NCBI RefSeq assembly: GCF_009792795.1
Contig: NZ_VKHQ01000003.1
Span: 248,001 to 312,000, forward strand
Direction: 5' to 3'
DNA from: Cognatiluteimonas profundi
GTDB lineage: Bacteria; Pseudomonadota; Gammaproteobacteria; Xanthomonadales; Xanthomonadaceae
Length of the DNA stretch: 64,000 nt
Position numbers and translations under genes: made by a program. The notes below the pieces were generated by a model. That model was not told the origin of the DNA. It saw nothing but the letters and a program-made list of their open reading frames with translations, and searched no databases. Shown here piece by piece: positions 47,131 through 55,189 of the stretch. Every line of letters begins with the position of its first letter. The first letter of the stretch is position 1.

Positions 47131-48444
47131 ATGAGTAACCACCAGGTGCCGGGCTGGATTTCCGCGCGTGGCCGTTCCCTGCACGGATCCCTGGTCGTGC
47201 CGGGCGACAAGTCGATTTCGCACCGCGCCATCATGCTGGCGGCGATCGCCGATGGTGTCTCGCGCATCGACGGATTCCTGGAAGGTGCCGACACCCTCGC
47301 GACGGCTGCCGCATTCGCCGCGATGGGGGTGCGCATCGAGGCGCCGGACTCCGCGGTGAGAATTGTCCACGGTGTCGGTGTCGACGGATTGCAGCGGCCG
47401 GTGGCCGAACTGGAGTGCGGCAACGCCGGTACCGCCATGCGGCTGCTCACCGGCCTGCTGGCAGGACAGTCGTTCGATGCGACCCTGGTCGGCGACGCGT
47501 CGTTGTCCCGGCGGCCCATGCAACGGGTCATCGATCCGCTGCGTGCCATGGGCGCACGCATCCAGTCCGATCACGGTTTGCCACCCTTGCGCATCACCGG
47601 CGGCGCTTCGCTGGAGGCGATCGATTACGTGCTTCCGGTCGCCAGCGCGCAGGTCAAATCGGCCCTGCTGCTCGCAGGGCTGTACGCCAACGGCGAGACG
47701 CGCATCCGCGAGCCGCAGCCGACGCGCGACTACAGCGAGCGGATGTTGCAGGCATTTGGTGCGCAGCTCGACTTTGCCCCGGGCCACGCGCAGTTGCGCG
47801 GGCGGCAACGCCTGCGGGCGACGAACGTATCCGTGCCGGCCGATTTTTCCTCGGCCGCATTTTTCATCGTCGCGGCAACGCTGGTGCCGGGCTCGGACAT
47901 CCGTCTCGAGCGCGTGGGTATCAATCCGCGCCGGACGGGTTTGCTCGCGGTGCTGCGCTTGATGGGGGCCGATATCCGCGTGGAGAACACTATCGTGCCC
48001 GGTGGCGAAGCCGTCGCGGACCTGGTGGTGCGTCATGCGCCATTGCGCGGCATCGACGTGCCAGCCGTGCATGTCGCCGACATGATCGATGAATTCCCGG
48101 TTTTGTTCGTCGCCGCTGCGTGCGCCACTGGGCAGACGCGCATCACCGGCGCATCCGAATTGCGGGTCAAGGAATCCGACCGCATCGCGACCATGTCGGC
48201 AGGCCTGCGCGCGCTCGGAATCCGCGTGGACGAATCCGACGATGGTGCGACGATCCACGGAGGCCGCCTGCGCGGCGGCACCGTGGACAGCCATGGCGAT
48301 CACCGCGTGGCCATGGCCTTCGCCGTTGCTGGCCAATGCGCGGACGACGGCGTTCAAATTGGCGATGTCGCCAATGTCGCGACGTCGTTTCCCGGATTCG
48401 AAGCCCTGGCGATGCGGGCGGGATTCTCGCTGCAGCCCGCCTGA
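47131..48444 (+). CDS. aroA: 3-phosphoshikimate 1-carboxyvinyltransferase (EPSP synthase)
   Basis: AroA joins shikimate-3-phosphate and phosphoenolpyruvate, the sixth step to chorismate. The 437-residue protein has VVPGDKSISHRAIMLAAIAD, ECGNAGTAMRLLTGLLAG, GDASLSRRPMQRVIDPLRAMG, ASAQVKSALLLAGLYA, REPQPTRDYSERML and the C-terminal ELRVKESDRIATM and DHRVAMAFAVAG. GDKS, SAQVK and the PMQRV/NPRRTGL region are closer to the Bacillus/Agrobacterium (class II-like) branch than to E. coli AroA, while the loop Gly equivalent to E. coli Gly96 is kept (NAGTAMR). Start ATG 47131 lies 44 bases after serC, probably the same transcript. Confidence 0.96.
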   Translation: MSNHQVPGWISARGRSLHGSLVVPGDKSISHRAIMLAAIADGVSRIDGFLEGADTLATAAAFAAMGVRIEAPDSAVRIVHGVGVDGLQRPVAELECGNAGTAMRLLTGLLAGQSFDATLVGDASLSRRPMQRVIDPLRAMGARIQSDHGLPPLRITGGASLEAIDYVLPVASAQVKSALLLAGLYANGETRIREPQPTRDYSERMLQAFGAQLDFAPGHAQLRGRQRLRATNVSVPADFSSAAFFIVAATLVPGSDIRLERVGINPRRTGLLAVLRLMGADIRVENTIVPGGEAVADLVVRHAPLRGIDVPAVHVADMIDEFPVLFVAAACATGQTRITGASELRVKESDRIATMSAGLRALGIRVDESDDGATIHGGRLRGGTVDSHGDHRVAMAFAVAGQCADDGVQIGDVANVATSFPGFEALAMRAGFSLQPA

Positions 48445-48539
48445 TCGTTCATCCGCGCTTTTGCCAGGCGGCCACTTGTCGAAAGCGCATTCAGCTGGCT
48501 GCCCGCAGACTGCCGGCGAACGTTGCACAGGAGACCACC

Positions 48540-49160
48540 ATGCGTTTGCTTCGATTCGCCGGCCTTGCGCTGGCATTGCTCAGCACCAGCGCCTTTGCCG
48601 GCGCCCGCGACGACCTGTCCGCCTTCACCAAGGGGCTCAAGGGGCTGGATGGTCAGTTCACGCAGCAGGTGCTCGATGCCAACGGCAAGCTCAAGGAATC
48701 CTCGAGTGGCCGGGTAGCACTGTCGGCACCGCGCCTGTTTCGATGGGAATACACCAAGCCCTATGCGCAGTTGATCATCGCGGACGGCAAGCGCGTGTGG
48801 GTGTACGACCCGGACCTGCAGCAGGCGACCCGCCGACCGCAGGGCACCGAGGAACAGAACAGCCCGTTGGCCGCACTGATCAATCCCTCGCGACTCGACA
48901 GTCAGTACGTTATCAGCGAAGCCGGCAAGCAGGACGGCCTTGATTGGCTGACGCTGGTTCCGAAGTCCGCCACGCAGAATGGCTTTGCGTCCGCGCGGCT
49001 CGGCTTTGACGGCGAGGGCCTGGCGAAGATGCAGGTCGTCGATTCGCTTGGGCAGAAGACCACGATCGCCTTCCACGGATGGAAGCGGAACCCGGTGTTT
49101 TCCGGCGATACGTTCCGCTTCGTCCCGGGCAAGGGCGTCGATGTGGTCGGCGAGGGATAG
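48540..49160 (+). CDS. lolA: Outer-membrane lipoprotein carrier protein LolA
   Basis: LolA is a periplasmic chaperone that takes lipoproteins from LolCDE at the inner membrane to LolB at the outer membrane. The 206-residue precursor has a clear signal peptide (MRLLRFAGLALALLSTSAFA) cut before GARDDL. The mature LolA core follows: LDGQFTQQVLDANGKLKESS, PRLFRWEYTKPYAQLIIADG, VWVYDPDLQQATRRP, FRFVPGKGVDVVGEG. The ATG at 48540 has CAGGAG upstream. It normally sits between ftsK and rarA; here it precedes a secreted unknown and rarA, while ftsK is 24 kb away. Confidence 0.95.
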   Translation: MRLLRFAGLALALLSTSAFAGARDDLSAFTKGLKGLDGQFTQQVLDANGKLKESSSGRVALSAPRLFRWEYTKPYAQLIIADGKRVWVYDPDLQQATRRPQGTEEQNSPLAALINPSRLDSQYVISEAGKQDGLDWLTLVPKSATQNGFASARLGFDGEGLAKMQVVDSLGQKTTIAFHGWKRNPVFSGDTFRFVPGKGVDVVGEG

Positions 49161-49324
49161 AACACCCTGCGCCATCCCTGGCCGGCCCGCATCGTGTTCC
49201 GGCCAAGGCGCTTTCCCCGGCATTCAGCTTCGACGCGCCATCTCACGGCGCATGCACGAAGGCATCTCCAATGTTGAGCCATCGAAGGCATGCAGCCTTC
49301 CGCGGCGCTGAAGGAGAGGCAGGC

Positions 49325-50032
49325 ATGGGTCGACCGATTCTCACCATCGCTTTGTTGGCTGGCACTGGCCTGCTCGGCAGCGTGGTGTCGGCATCACCGC
49401 CGCCGGCGGTTGTTGGCACGGCGCTGCAGGCGGCACCGCAGTCCCGCGCGGAAGGCAACCAGGCAGTGGACGACGCTACCGCAGCGGCCCTGATCGGGGC
49501 AATTTCCGGCCAGTTCGCCGAGCGCAACGTCGCCGTCAAACTGGACGCGGTCGACGTCGAACCGGCTGGCATCGTCCAGCGGGAAATCACCGGGCGAGGT
49601 CGCCTGCTCATCGGCAAGGACGCCGAATGGATTCCCTTCCATTTCACGGCGCTCTACGACACCGAGCAAGCCAGTGTCGGCCATCCCGACCTGACGCTCG
49701 GCGGTGCCGAGCCCGGCCAGGCAGTCCCGGTGACCTCATCGCTGGCGCGGGCGCTCAGCTCGCAGGTCGACCAGCGCCTGCATTCCGAGTTCGGTTCGCA
49801 GCCGTCGCAATTCGCCGTCGACTCCATCCAGTCGGTGCCTGCGGGTGGACGGTACGTCCGCATCGATGCGATCGGTACGGCCGACTTCGGGCCTGATGGA
49901 AACACCAGCGCCGGCGTCCATGCCCTGTACGACCCGCGAACGCAGCAATGGCTCCGCCTGACGTACGAACTGGGCGCAACAGCCAATCGCGCGGGCAGCG
50001 CCCCCGCTGTAAAGGCCGTCGCGAGCCGCTGA
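49325..50032 (+). CDS. Secreted protein of unknown function
   Basis: The 235-residue product (ATG 49325, preceded by GGAG) starts with a signal peptide (MGRPILTIALLAGTGLLGS, likely cut after VVSA or nearby). The mature part is mostly beta and alpha mixed: AALIGAISGQFAERNVAVKL, GRGRLLIGKDAEWIPFHFTA, ALSSQVDQRLHSEF, then RIDAIGTADFGPDGNTSAGV and a C-terminal WLRLTYELG. The regular strand pattern in the second half suggests a ligand-binding or scaffold domain. I recognise no family. It lies between lolA and rarA, where no gene is found in E. coli. Confidence 0.75.
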   Translation: MGRPILTIALLAGTGLLGSVVSASPPPAVVGTALQAAPQSRAEGNQAVDDATAAALIGAISGQFAERNVAVKLDAVDVEPAGIVQREITGRGRLLIGKDAEWIPFHFTALYDTEQASVGHPDLTLGGAEPGQAVPVTSSLARALSSQVDQRLHSEFGSQPSQFAVDSIQSVPAGGRYVRIDAIGTADFGPDGNTSAGVHALYDPRTQQWLRLTYELGATANRAGSAPAVKAVASR

Positions 50033-50095
50033 GCATTCGTGCCCTGGGGGTGAGCTTGCTATCGTGCCCGGACTTTCCCCGACAGTGCGATCCAA

Positions 50096-51463
50096 GTGCC
50101 GCGGCGCAACCCGACTCCTCCTGCAGGCAATGAGCCCGATCTGCTGAGCGCCGATCACGACGCGCTGCGTCCGCTCGCCGAGCGCATGCGGCCGCGGACG
50201 CTGGACGAGATGGTCGGGCAGCGGCGATTGCTGTCCCCGGGCTCCGCGTTGCGTCGCGCCGTCGAGTCGGGCCACGTCCATTCGATGATCCTCTGGGGCC
50301 CGCCGGGCTGCGGCAAGACAACGCTGGCCCTTCTGCTGGCGAAGTATTGCGATGCCGAGTTCCGCGCCATCTCCGCCGTGTTGTCCGGCCTTCCGGAAGT
50401 GCGGCAGGTGCTTGCCGCAGCCGGGCACCGGTTCGCGGATGGCAGGCGCACGGTGTTGTTCGTCGACGAGGTGCATCGGTTCAACAAGGCCCAGCAGGAC
50501 GCCTTCCTCCCGCACATCGAACGCGGGACGATCCTGTTCGTCGGCGCCACTACCGAGAATCCGTCGTTTGAATTGAACTCGGCACTGCTCTCGCGCTGCC
50601 GTGTCCACGTGATGGACGCCGTGTCGGTCGACGACATCACCCTCGCATTGCAGCAGGCCCTCGCCGATCCGGAACGCGGTCTCGGCGATCGTGGCCTGTC
50701 GATCAGCGAGCCGGCCTTGCGTGAAATCGCCGGCGCCGCCGACGGAGACGTTCGCCGCGGCCTGACGCTGCTCGAGATCGCGGCCGAGCTGGCGGAGGGC
50801 GAGGGCGGCAGCATCAGCGAGGCGACGCTGGCCCAGGTGCTGGCCGACCGCACCCGTCGCTTCGACAAGGGCGGCGACCAGTTCTACGACCAGATCTCCG
50901 CGCTGCACAAATCGATGCGCAGTTCCAACCCGGATGCCGCGCTGTACTGGTTCGCGCGCATGCTCGATGGCGGTGTGGATCCCAATTACCTTGCGCGGCG
51001 ACTGACGCGCATGGCCGTCGAGGACGTCGGGCTGGCCGATCCACGGGCGCTGCAGATGGCGATCGATGCATGGGAGACCTACGACCGGCTCGGGAGCCCG
51101 GAAGGCGACCTCGCGCTCGCACAGCTGGTCATCTATCTGTCCAGTACCGCCAAGTCCAATGCCGCGTACATGGCATTCAACGCGGCGAGGAACGATGTTC
51201 GCGAGTACGGCACGCAGGACGTCCCGATGCACATCCGCAACGCGCCGACGACATTGATGAAGCAACTCGGTTACGGCAAGGGCTATCGTTACGACCACGA
51301 TGCCGACGGCGGGATTGCCCTGGAGCAGACCGGGTTTCCGGACGCGATGGGCGAGCGCGTGTACTACGAGCCGGTCGCGCGCGGCCTGGAAATCAAGCTC
51401 AAGGAAAAACTCGACGCGCTGCGCGCCGCCCGTCGGCAAGCCCGGGATGGCGAGCAAGATTGA
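50096..51463 (+). CDS. rarA: RarA (MgsA) AAA+ replication-recombination ATPase
   Basis: RarA acts at stalled replication forks and is related to clamp loaders. The 455-residue protein has Walker A LWGPPGCGKTTLALLLA, Walker B VLFVDEVHRFNKAQQDAFL, sensor 1 GATTENPSFELNSALLSR and the conserved C-terminal tetramerisation part (YDQISALHKSMRSSNPDAAL, MPMH-type NDVREYGTQDVPMHIRNAP). The start is GTG 50096, which places the conserved LRPLAERMRPRTLDEMVGQ at the usual distance. It precedes crcB by 82 bases. Confidence 0.95.
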   Translation: MPRRNPTPPAGNEPDLLSADHDALRPLAERMRPRTLDEMVGQRRLLSPGSALRRAVESGHVHSMILWGPPGCGKTTLALLLAKYCDAEFRAISAVLSGLPEVRQVLAAAGHRFADGRRTVLFVDEVHRFNKAQQDAFLPHIERGTILFVGATTENPSFELNSALLSRCRVHVMDAVSVDDITLALQQALADPERGLGDRGLSISEPALREIAGAADGDVRRGLTLLEIAAELAEGEGGSISEATLAQVLADRTRRFDKGGDQFYDQISALHKSMRSSNPDAALYWFARMLDGGVDPNYLARRLTRMAVEDVGLADPRALQMAIDAWETYDRLGSPEGDLALAQLVIYLSSTAKSNAAYMAFNAARNDVREYGTQDVPMHIRNAPTTLMKQLGYGKGYRYDHDADGGIALEQTGFPDAMGERVYYEPVARGLEIKLKEKLDALRAARRQARDGEQD

Positions 51464-51494
51464 GATTGGCCGGTCCTTGCGGTAGCCGTGCACG

Positions 51495-51502
51495 GGGCAG
51501 GG
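51495..51502 (+). other. KOPS-like octamer GGGCAGGG, + oriented
   Basis: Nearest octamer left of the candidate dif site, pointing toward it. Other + copies of GGGNAGGG left of dif start at 15308, 21682, 24529, 34953, 41682 and 46644. Confidence 0.5.
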
Positions 51503-51523
51503 CGGCCCTGTACAGGAACCGTC

Positions 51524-51543
51524 GGGCGATGTGATCATCGCCC
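51524..51543 (+). promoter_or_regulatory. Hairpin directly before the crcB start
   Basis: GGGCGATG-TGAT-CATCGCCC is a perfect 8-bp stem that ends 2 bases before ATG 51546. A second small stem, CAGGG-CGG-CCCTG, lies just upstream at 51499-51511. If ATG 51546 is the start, the hairpin would hide the ribosome-binding region. The sequence does not match the fluoride riboswitch consensus as I know it. Confidence 0.5.
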
Positions 51544-51545
51544 GC

Positions 51546-51929
51546 ATGAACCTTGCGGCCGTTCTTGCAGTGGGTATTGGCGCCGCATTCGGCGCATGGG
51601 CCCGCTGGGGCCTGGGGCTGCTGCTCAATGCCGTTCTGCCGCAATTGCCGTTGGGCACCCTCGCGGCAAACCTGATCGGCGGTTACCTCATTGGCCTGGC
51701 GCTGGCCTGGTTCGCGCTCAATGAAGGCGTGCCTCCGGAAGCGCGCCTGCTGGTGGTCACCGGGTTCCTGGGTGGATTGACGACATTCTCGACGTTCTCC
51801 GCGGAGGCCGTCGGCCTGCTGTCACGCCAGCAATATGCGTGGGCAGCCACGCACATCGGCGCGCACCTGGTCGGATCGTTGTCGGCCACGACCCTTGGAT
51901 TCATCACCTTGCGGCTGCTGAAGGGGTAG
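51546..51929 (+). CDS. crcB: Fluoride ion channel CrcB/Fluc
   Basis: CrcB (Fluc) is a small dual-topology membrane channel that exports fluoride. The product from ATG 51546 is 127 residues with four membrane helices and the family motifs GAWARWGLGLLLN, GTLAANLIGGYLIGL (the conserved Asn lining the pore) and GFLGGLTTFSTFSAEAVGLL (the Phe-box and Na+ site TTFSTF). GTG 51531 would add five residues (MIIAR) and cannot be excluded. It is followed after 3 bases by a DUF190 gene, a common pairing. Confidence 0.93.
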   Translation: MNLAAVLAVGIGAAFGAWARWGLGLLLNAVLPQLPLGTLAANLIGGYLIGLALAWFALNEGVPPEARLLVVTGFLGGLTTFSTFSAEAVGLLSRQQYAWAATHIGAHLVGSLSATTLGFITLRLLKG

Positions 51930-51932
51930 GGC

Positions 51933-52256
51933 ATGCAGGACTGTGTGTATCTGAAGTTCTTCGTGGTCGAGAGCCAGCGCCACTCCGGACAATTGCTGTA
52001 CCAGTGGTTGTTGCGCGAGGCCAGTTCGATGGGCTTGCCCGGAGGTTCCGCATTCCGCGCCGTCGCCGGATTCGGTCGCCATCACGTGCTGCATGAGGCG
52101 CGCTTCTACGAACTCGCCGGAGAGCTGCCGATGGAGATCGTGTTCGTGGTGGACCGGGACAACGCCGAGCGCCTCATCGCACAAGTCGCAGCCGCGGGCC
52201 TGTCGCTGTTTTATTACATGATGCCCGCCCAGTCCGGAACCACCGGCGGGAGCTGA
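51933..52256 (+). CDS. DUF190 family protein linked to crcB
   Basis: The 107-residue protein (MQDCVYLKFFVVESQRHSGQ, YQWLLREASSMGLPGGSAFRA, GFGRHHVLHEARFYELAGELP, MEIVFVVDRDNAERL) is a DUF190 member, a PII-like ferredoxin-fold family often found next to crcB. It is soluble with no signal peptide. It may regulate or partner the fluoride channel, by analogy with PII-like proteins that bind membrane transporters; this is inference. It starts 3 bases after the crcB stop, so the two are co-translated. Confidence 0.9.
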   Translation: MQDCVYLKFFVVESQRHSGQLLYQWLLREASSMGLPGGSAFRAVAGFGRHHVLHEARFYELAGELPMEIVFVVDRDNAERLIAQVAAAGLSLFYYMMPAQSGTTGGS

Positions 52257-52351
52257 GCGGCAGGGCTTGTGGGATTTCAGCTACACGTTGCCGGGGATGC
52301 ACCGGTGCAGCCGTCGTGGGTAACGTGGGCACTCCAAGGATGGAGACCAGC

Positions 52352-52801
52352 ATGAGAAGGATCACGCTCGCCGTCGCGCTGTGCCTGGCTGGCACCGCGC
52401 ACTGCCAGACGTTGTACCGATGCGTCCACGGCGGCATCGACAGCTACCAGCAATCTCCCTGTCCGCCATCGTCGAGGACGGTCAGCGCCACCGAGGTGGC
52501 TCCCGAGGCGCCCCCGACAGATGTCGAACGCCGACGGCGGCTCGACAAGGCCGAACAGGACCGCGCCGAATCAGCCTTCCTGTCGCATCAGGCGGGAACG
52601 GACCAGGCGAGCGTCAGCCGTCGGTCCGCCAGCCACCGTTTGCCGCGTCGCCAGACGTCCGGTCGTTCCCGCGACGGCGACAGCTGCGAGGCAGCCAGGA
52701 TCGCCAGCAATGCTGCCAGGAAGGCCTTGGGCCTCGGGCGGACGTACAACGACTTGCAGCGACTGGACGAGAGCGTGCGGGCGGCCTGTAGCCGTGGCTG
52801 A
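52352..52801 (+). CDS. DUF4124-domain secreted protein
   Basis: The 149-residue protein has a signal peptide (MRRITLAVALCLAGTAHC) and then the short DUF4124 core QTLYRCVHGGIDSYQQSPCP, in which the YRC and SPC residues are the family marks. A charged, Arg/Asp-rich region follows (EVAPEAPPTDVERRRRLDKA) and a C-terminal stretch with two cysteines. DUF4124 proteins are common in Xanthomonadaceae; their function is not known. GGAG at 52341-52344 supports ATG 52352. It is the last + strand gene before the candidate dif site, 56 bases away. Confidence 0.85.
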   Translation: MRRITLAVALCLAGTAHCQTLYRCVHGGIDSYQQSPCPPSSRTVSATEVAPEAPPTDVERRRRLDKAEQDRAESAFLSHQAGTDQASVSRRSASHRLPRRQTSGRSRDGDSCEAARIASNAARKALGLGRTYNDLQRLDESVRAACSRG

Positions 52802-52856
52802 GCCCGGGCCTGGGTCCGCGAAGGCGTTAGCTCGCCACCTTCATGGTCAATCCAAC

Positions 52857-52884
52857 ACTTCGCATAATGCCTATTATGTAAGGA
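52857..52884. other. Candidate dif site (XerC/XerD recombination site, replication terminus)
   Basis: The 28-bp site reads ACTTCGCATAA, central TGCCTA, TTATGTAAGGA: the 11-6-11 layout of dif with inverted CATAA/TTATG inner arms. By eye 19 of 28 positions match E. coli dif, and the conserved inner parts CGCATAA-TG and TA-TTATGT are intact. TTCGCATAATG also matches, as I recall it, the attachment core used by Xanthomonas filamentous phages that integrate at dif. It lies between convergent genes. KOPS-like octamers and gene strand both switch orientation here. The left arm should bind XerC and the right arm XerD. Confidence 0.8.
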
Positions 52885-52897
52885 AGCGCATTGGACG

Positions 52898-54850
52898 TCA
52901 GGGCGAAGCGACGGCCCCGGCCGCCGTTCCCCTGCTGCCGGCCTGCATCAGCCCATGCTGGAACCGGTAACTCGCCGTCTGGTAGTAGCGCACGGCCTCG
53001 TTGACCAGCGTCGGGTCGGGCTTGACCGGCGGCTGCGCCCGGTCGGAATCGAACGCCGGGATGACTTCCTCCACGGAGCGCTTGGGACCGAGTTCAACCA
53101 GGCGATCCTGCTTCAGGTAGCCAAGCTTCTGGTAGTTGCCAATGAAAGCGCGCTCCCGGCCGGCCTCGAGCGTGAACAGGTCCTGGCCGTAGAACTGGCT
53201 GTCGTAACTGAATCCGAGAAGCCCGAGCAGGGTCGGCGGTATGTCGATCTGGCTCATCATCCGGTCGACGCGGGCTGGCTCGATGCGGCCGGGCGCATAG
53301 ATCCACAAGGGAATGTGGTACCGGAACGTCGGCAATGCAGCGATGCCGCCGCTGGACGCGCAATGGTCGGCCGAGATCACGAAAACGGTATCGGCGAACC
53401 ACGGTTTGCTGCGGGCCCGCCGCAGCAGGTCACCGATCGCCCAGTCGGTGTAGGCCACCGCACTATCGCGCCGGCCCTGCGGCATCCGCACCCGTCCCTT
53501 CGGGAACGTGTACGGACGATGGTTCGACGTCGTCATGATGTGGGCGAAGAACGGTTTGCCACTGGCGTGCACCCGGTCGAATTCCCCCAGCGCCATCGTG
53601 TAGAGGTCTTCGTCCGCGACGCCCCATATGTTCGCGGCGTGGATCGTGTCCTTGGGAATATCGGCGCGATCCTTCACCACGTAACCGTTATGGGAAAAGA
53701 AATCATTCATGTTGTCGAAGGCGCCGTAGCCTCCGTACAGGAATTCCGAAACGTAGCCCCGGGCATTGAAGACGCTGGCAAGGCTGAAGAGATTCTCGTT
53801 GTGCGGCCGTTTGACGATGGATTCGCCGGGCGTTGGCGGCACCGAGAGCGACAAGGCTTCCAGGCCGCGCACGGTTCGCGTGCCGGTGGCATACAGGTTG
53901 CCAAACACCAGGCTGCCTGCGGTCAGCTTGTCGAGCTCGGGGGTCAGGTTCTTCGTGCTGCCGTATGTGCGTGAATATTCCGCGGAAAGGCTCTCCACGC
54001 TGATCAGGACGACGTTCAACCTGCGCATCGGCCGATGGGCCGAAATCCTCCGCGTGATATCCAGCGGATCGTTGCTGACGAAGGTCGCGTCCGGCGTCTT
54101 CAGCAGCGGCCGCAATCCCGCGAACGCATCCCGCGTTGGTTCGCTCAGGTAGAAACGGCCGTAATCCAGCCCAGCGCTTCGATAGGCGGCAAAGAACTGA
54201 TAGATGCCGTTTCCGGCAAGCTCGTTGACGTACTCATTCCGGGATTGATCCTTCCAGTCGGCGCTGACCAGCCAGGTCCCGAGCACGCTGATCGCAAGCC
54301 AGCTCAGCGTCACCAGGCTGCGGCCGGCAAAGCGGACATCGTCGCCCTGCCCCGGCAGCACCCAGCGCCGTCCGAGCCAGTAGGTGGCGGTCGTCAGGGC
54401 GAACAGCCCGGCCAGGATCGCTGGTACCGGATACGACTCGCGGATGTTGCCGATGACTTCGGTGGTGTAGACGAGATAGTCGACCGCAATGAAGTTGAAG
54501 CGCGTCTGGAATTCCTCCCAGAAGGTCCATTCCGAAGCCGCGACGAAAAACAGGATCGCCAGCAATACCCACATCGTGGCCATGAGCAGCCAGCGTGCGG
54601 GGCGTCCATTGAACCAACGATGCGGCAGCGCCCACAGCAACAGGACCAGCGGCCAGGCGAAATAGACGAACGTCAACATGTCGAAGCCCAGGCCGATGGC
54701 GAAGACATCGAGCCAGTACCGGGGATTGGCCGGGACGCCGCTTCCTGCCGCCCCGAGCAGGACGATGCGTGTGAGCGTCGAGATGGCAAGGAACATTGCC
54801 AGCAGCCATGCGAGCGGACGGTAACGCGTGGACATCGGGCGCAACTGCAT
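52898..54850 (-). CDS. LTA synthase-like phosphoglycerol transferase (alkaline phosphatase superfamily)
   Basis: The 650-residue protein has about five N-terminal membrane helices (to about residue 200) and a large periplasmic sulfatase-fold domain. Visible metal and catalytic residues are Glu286 (VLISVESLS), the likely nucleophile Thr324 or Thr326 (YATGTRTVRGLEAL), His444 (TTSNHRPYTF) and Asp495-His496 (VISADHCASSGG). Family members move phosphoglycerol from phosphatidylglycerol to a glucan or lipid acceptor (LtaS, OpgB, CgmB). Gram-negative cells lack LTA, so a glycan or other envelope acceptor is more likely; a cyclic glucan synthase is encoded 9 kb away. ATG 54850 is preferred, ATG 54835 is possible. 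A TTGACG-17-GATACC promoter may sit upstream. Confidence 0.88.
   Translation of the reverse strand: MQLRPMSTRYRPLAWLLAMFLAISTLTRIVLLGAAGSGVPANPRYWLDVFAIGLGFDMLTFVYFAWPLVLLLWALPHRWFNGRPARWLLMATMWVLLAILFFVAASEWTFWEEFQTRFNFIAVDYLVYTTEVIGNIRESYPVPAILAGLFALTTATYWLGRRWVLPGQGDDVRFAGRSLVTLSWLAISVLGTWLVSADWKDQSRNEYVNELAGNGIYQFFAAYRSAGLDYGRFYLSEPTRDAFAGLRPLLKTPDATFVSNDPLDITRRISAHRPMRRLNVVLISVESLSAEYSRTYGSTKNLTPELDKLTAGSLVFGNLYATGTRTVRGLEALSLSVPPTPGESIVKRPHNENLFSLASVFNARGYVSEFLYGGYGAFDNMNDFFSHNGYVVKDRADIPKDTIHAANIWGVADEDLYTMALGEFDRVHASGKPFFAHIMTTSNHRPYTFPKGRVRMPQGRRDSAVAYTDWAIGDLLRRARSKPWFADTVFVISADHCASSGGIAALPTFRYHIPLWIYAPGRIEPARVDRMMSQIDIPPTLLGLLGFSYDSQFYGQDLFTLEAGRERAFIGNYQKLGYLKQDRLVELGPKRSVEEVIPAFDSDRAQPPVKPDPTLVNEAVRYYQTASYRFQHGLMQAGSRGTAAGAVASP
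54345..54352 (-). other. KOPS-like octamer GGGCAGGG, - oriented
   Basis: Nearest octamer right of the candidate dif site, pointing back to it. Further - copies of GGGNAGGG on this side start at 55459, 56907, 58323 and 62192. Confidence 0.5.
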
Positions 54851-55042
54851 CGGAAACGGAATCCTTTGGAGCGTGGGTATCGGTGGCAGCGGCGCGTACG
54901 TCAATGACGTCACAGTCAAGTGGAACAAAACGCATCGCGCGCAAGGGTCGCCATCCTAGCGTTCCGGCACGATTTCACCATGGAGCCAGGCACGTTTCCG
55001 GACTCGCGCCGTGGCGCGGCGATCAGGGATGCGCCGGAAGCC

Positions 55043-55071
55043 TTGCGCTACCGCTGGTCGGCCGCTAGACT
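55043..55071 (+). promoter_or_regulatory. Sigma-70-type promoter of the tRNA pair
   Basis: TTGCGC (55043-55048) and TAGACT (55066-55071) are 17 bases apart, 20 bases upstream of tRNA-Ala. The 192 bases between the LTA-synthase-like start and this promoter (54851-55042) hold no gene I can support. Confidence 0.65.
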
Positions 55072-55090
55072 TTCCGACTTTCCAGCGCGT

Positions 55091-55166
<76 letters not shown>

Positions 55167-55189
55167 ATCGATATGCTGGCACGTGACAC

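Noticed and set aside
51491..51545. Fluoride riboswitch upstream of crcB
   Set aside because: There is hairpin structure but I do not see the conserved riboswitch words or pseudoknot; recorded only as a hairpin.
54899..54920. TGACGTCA palindrome as a matS-like or cAMP-receptor site
   Set aside because: It does not fit the matS consensus or a TGTGA-N6-TCACA site.
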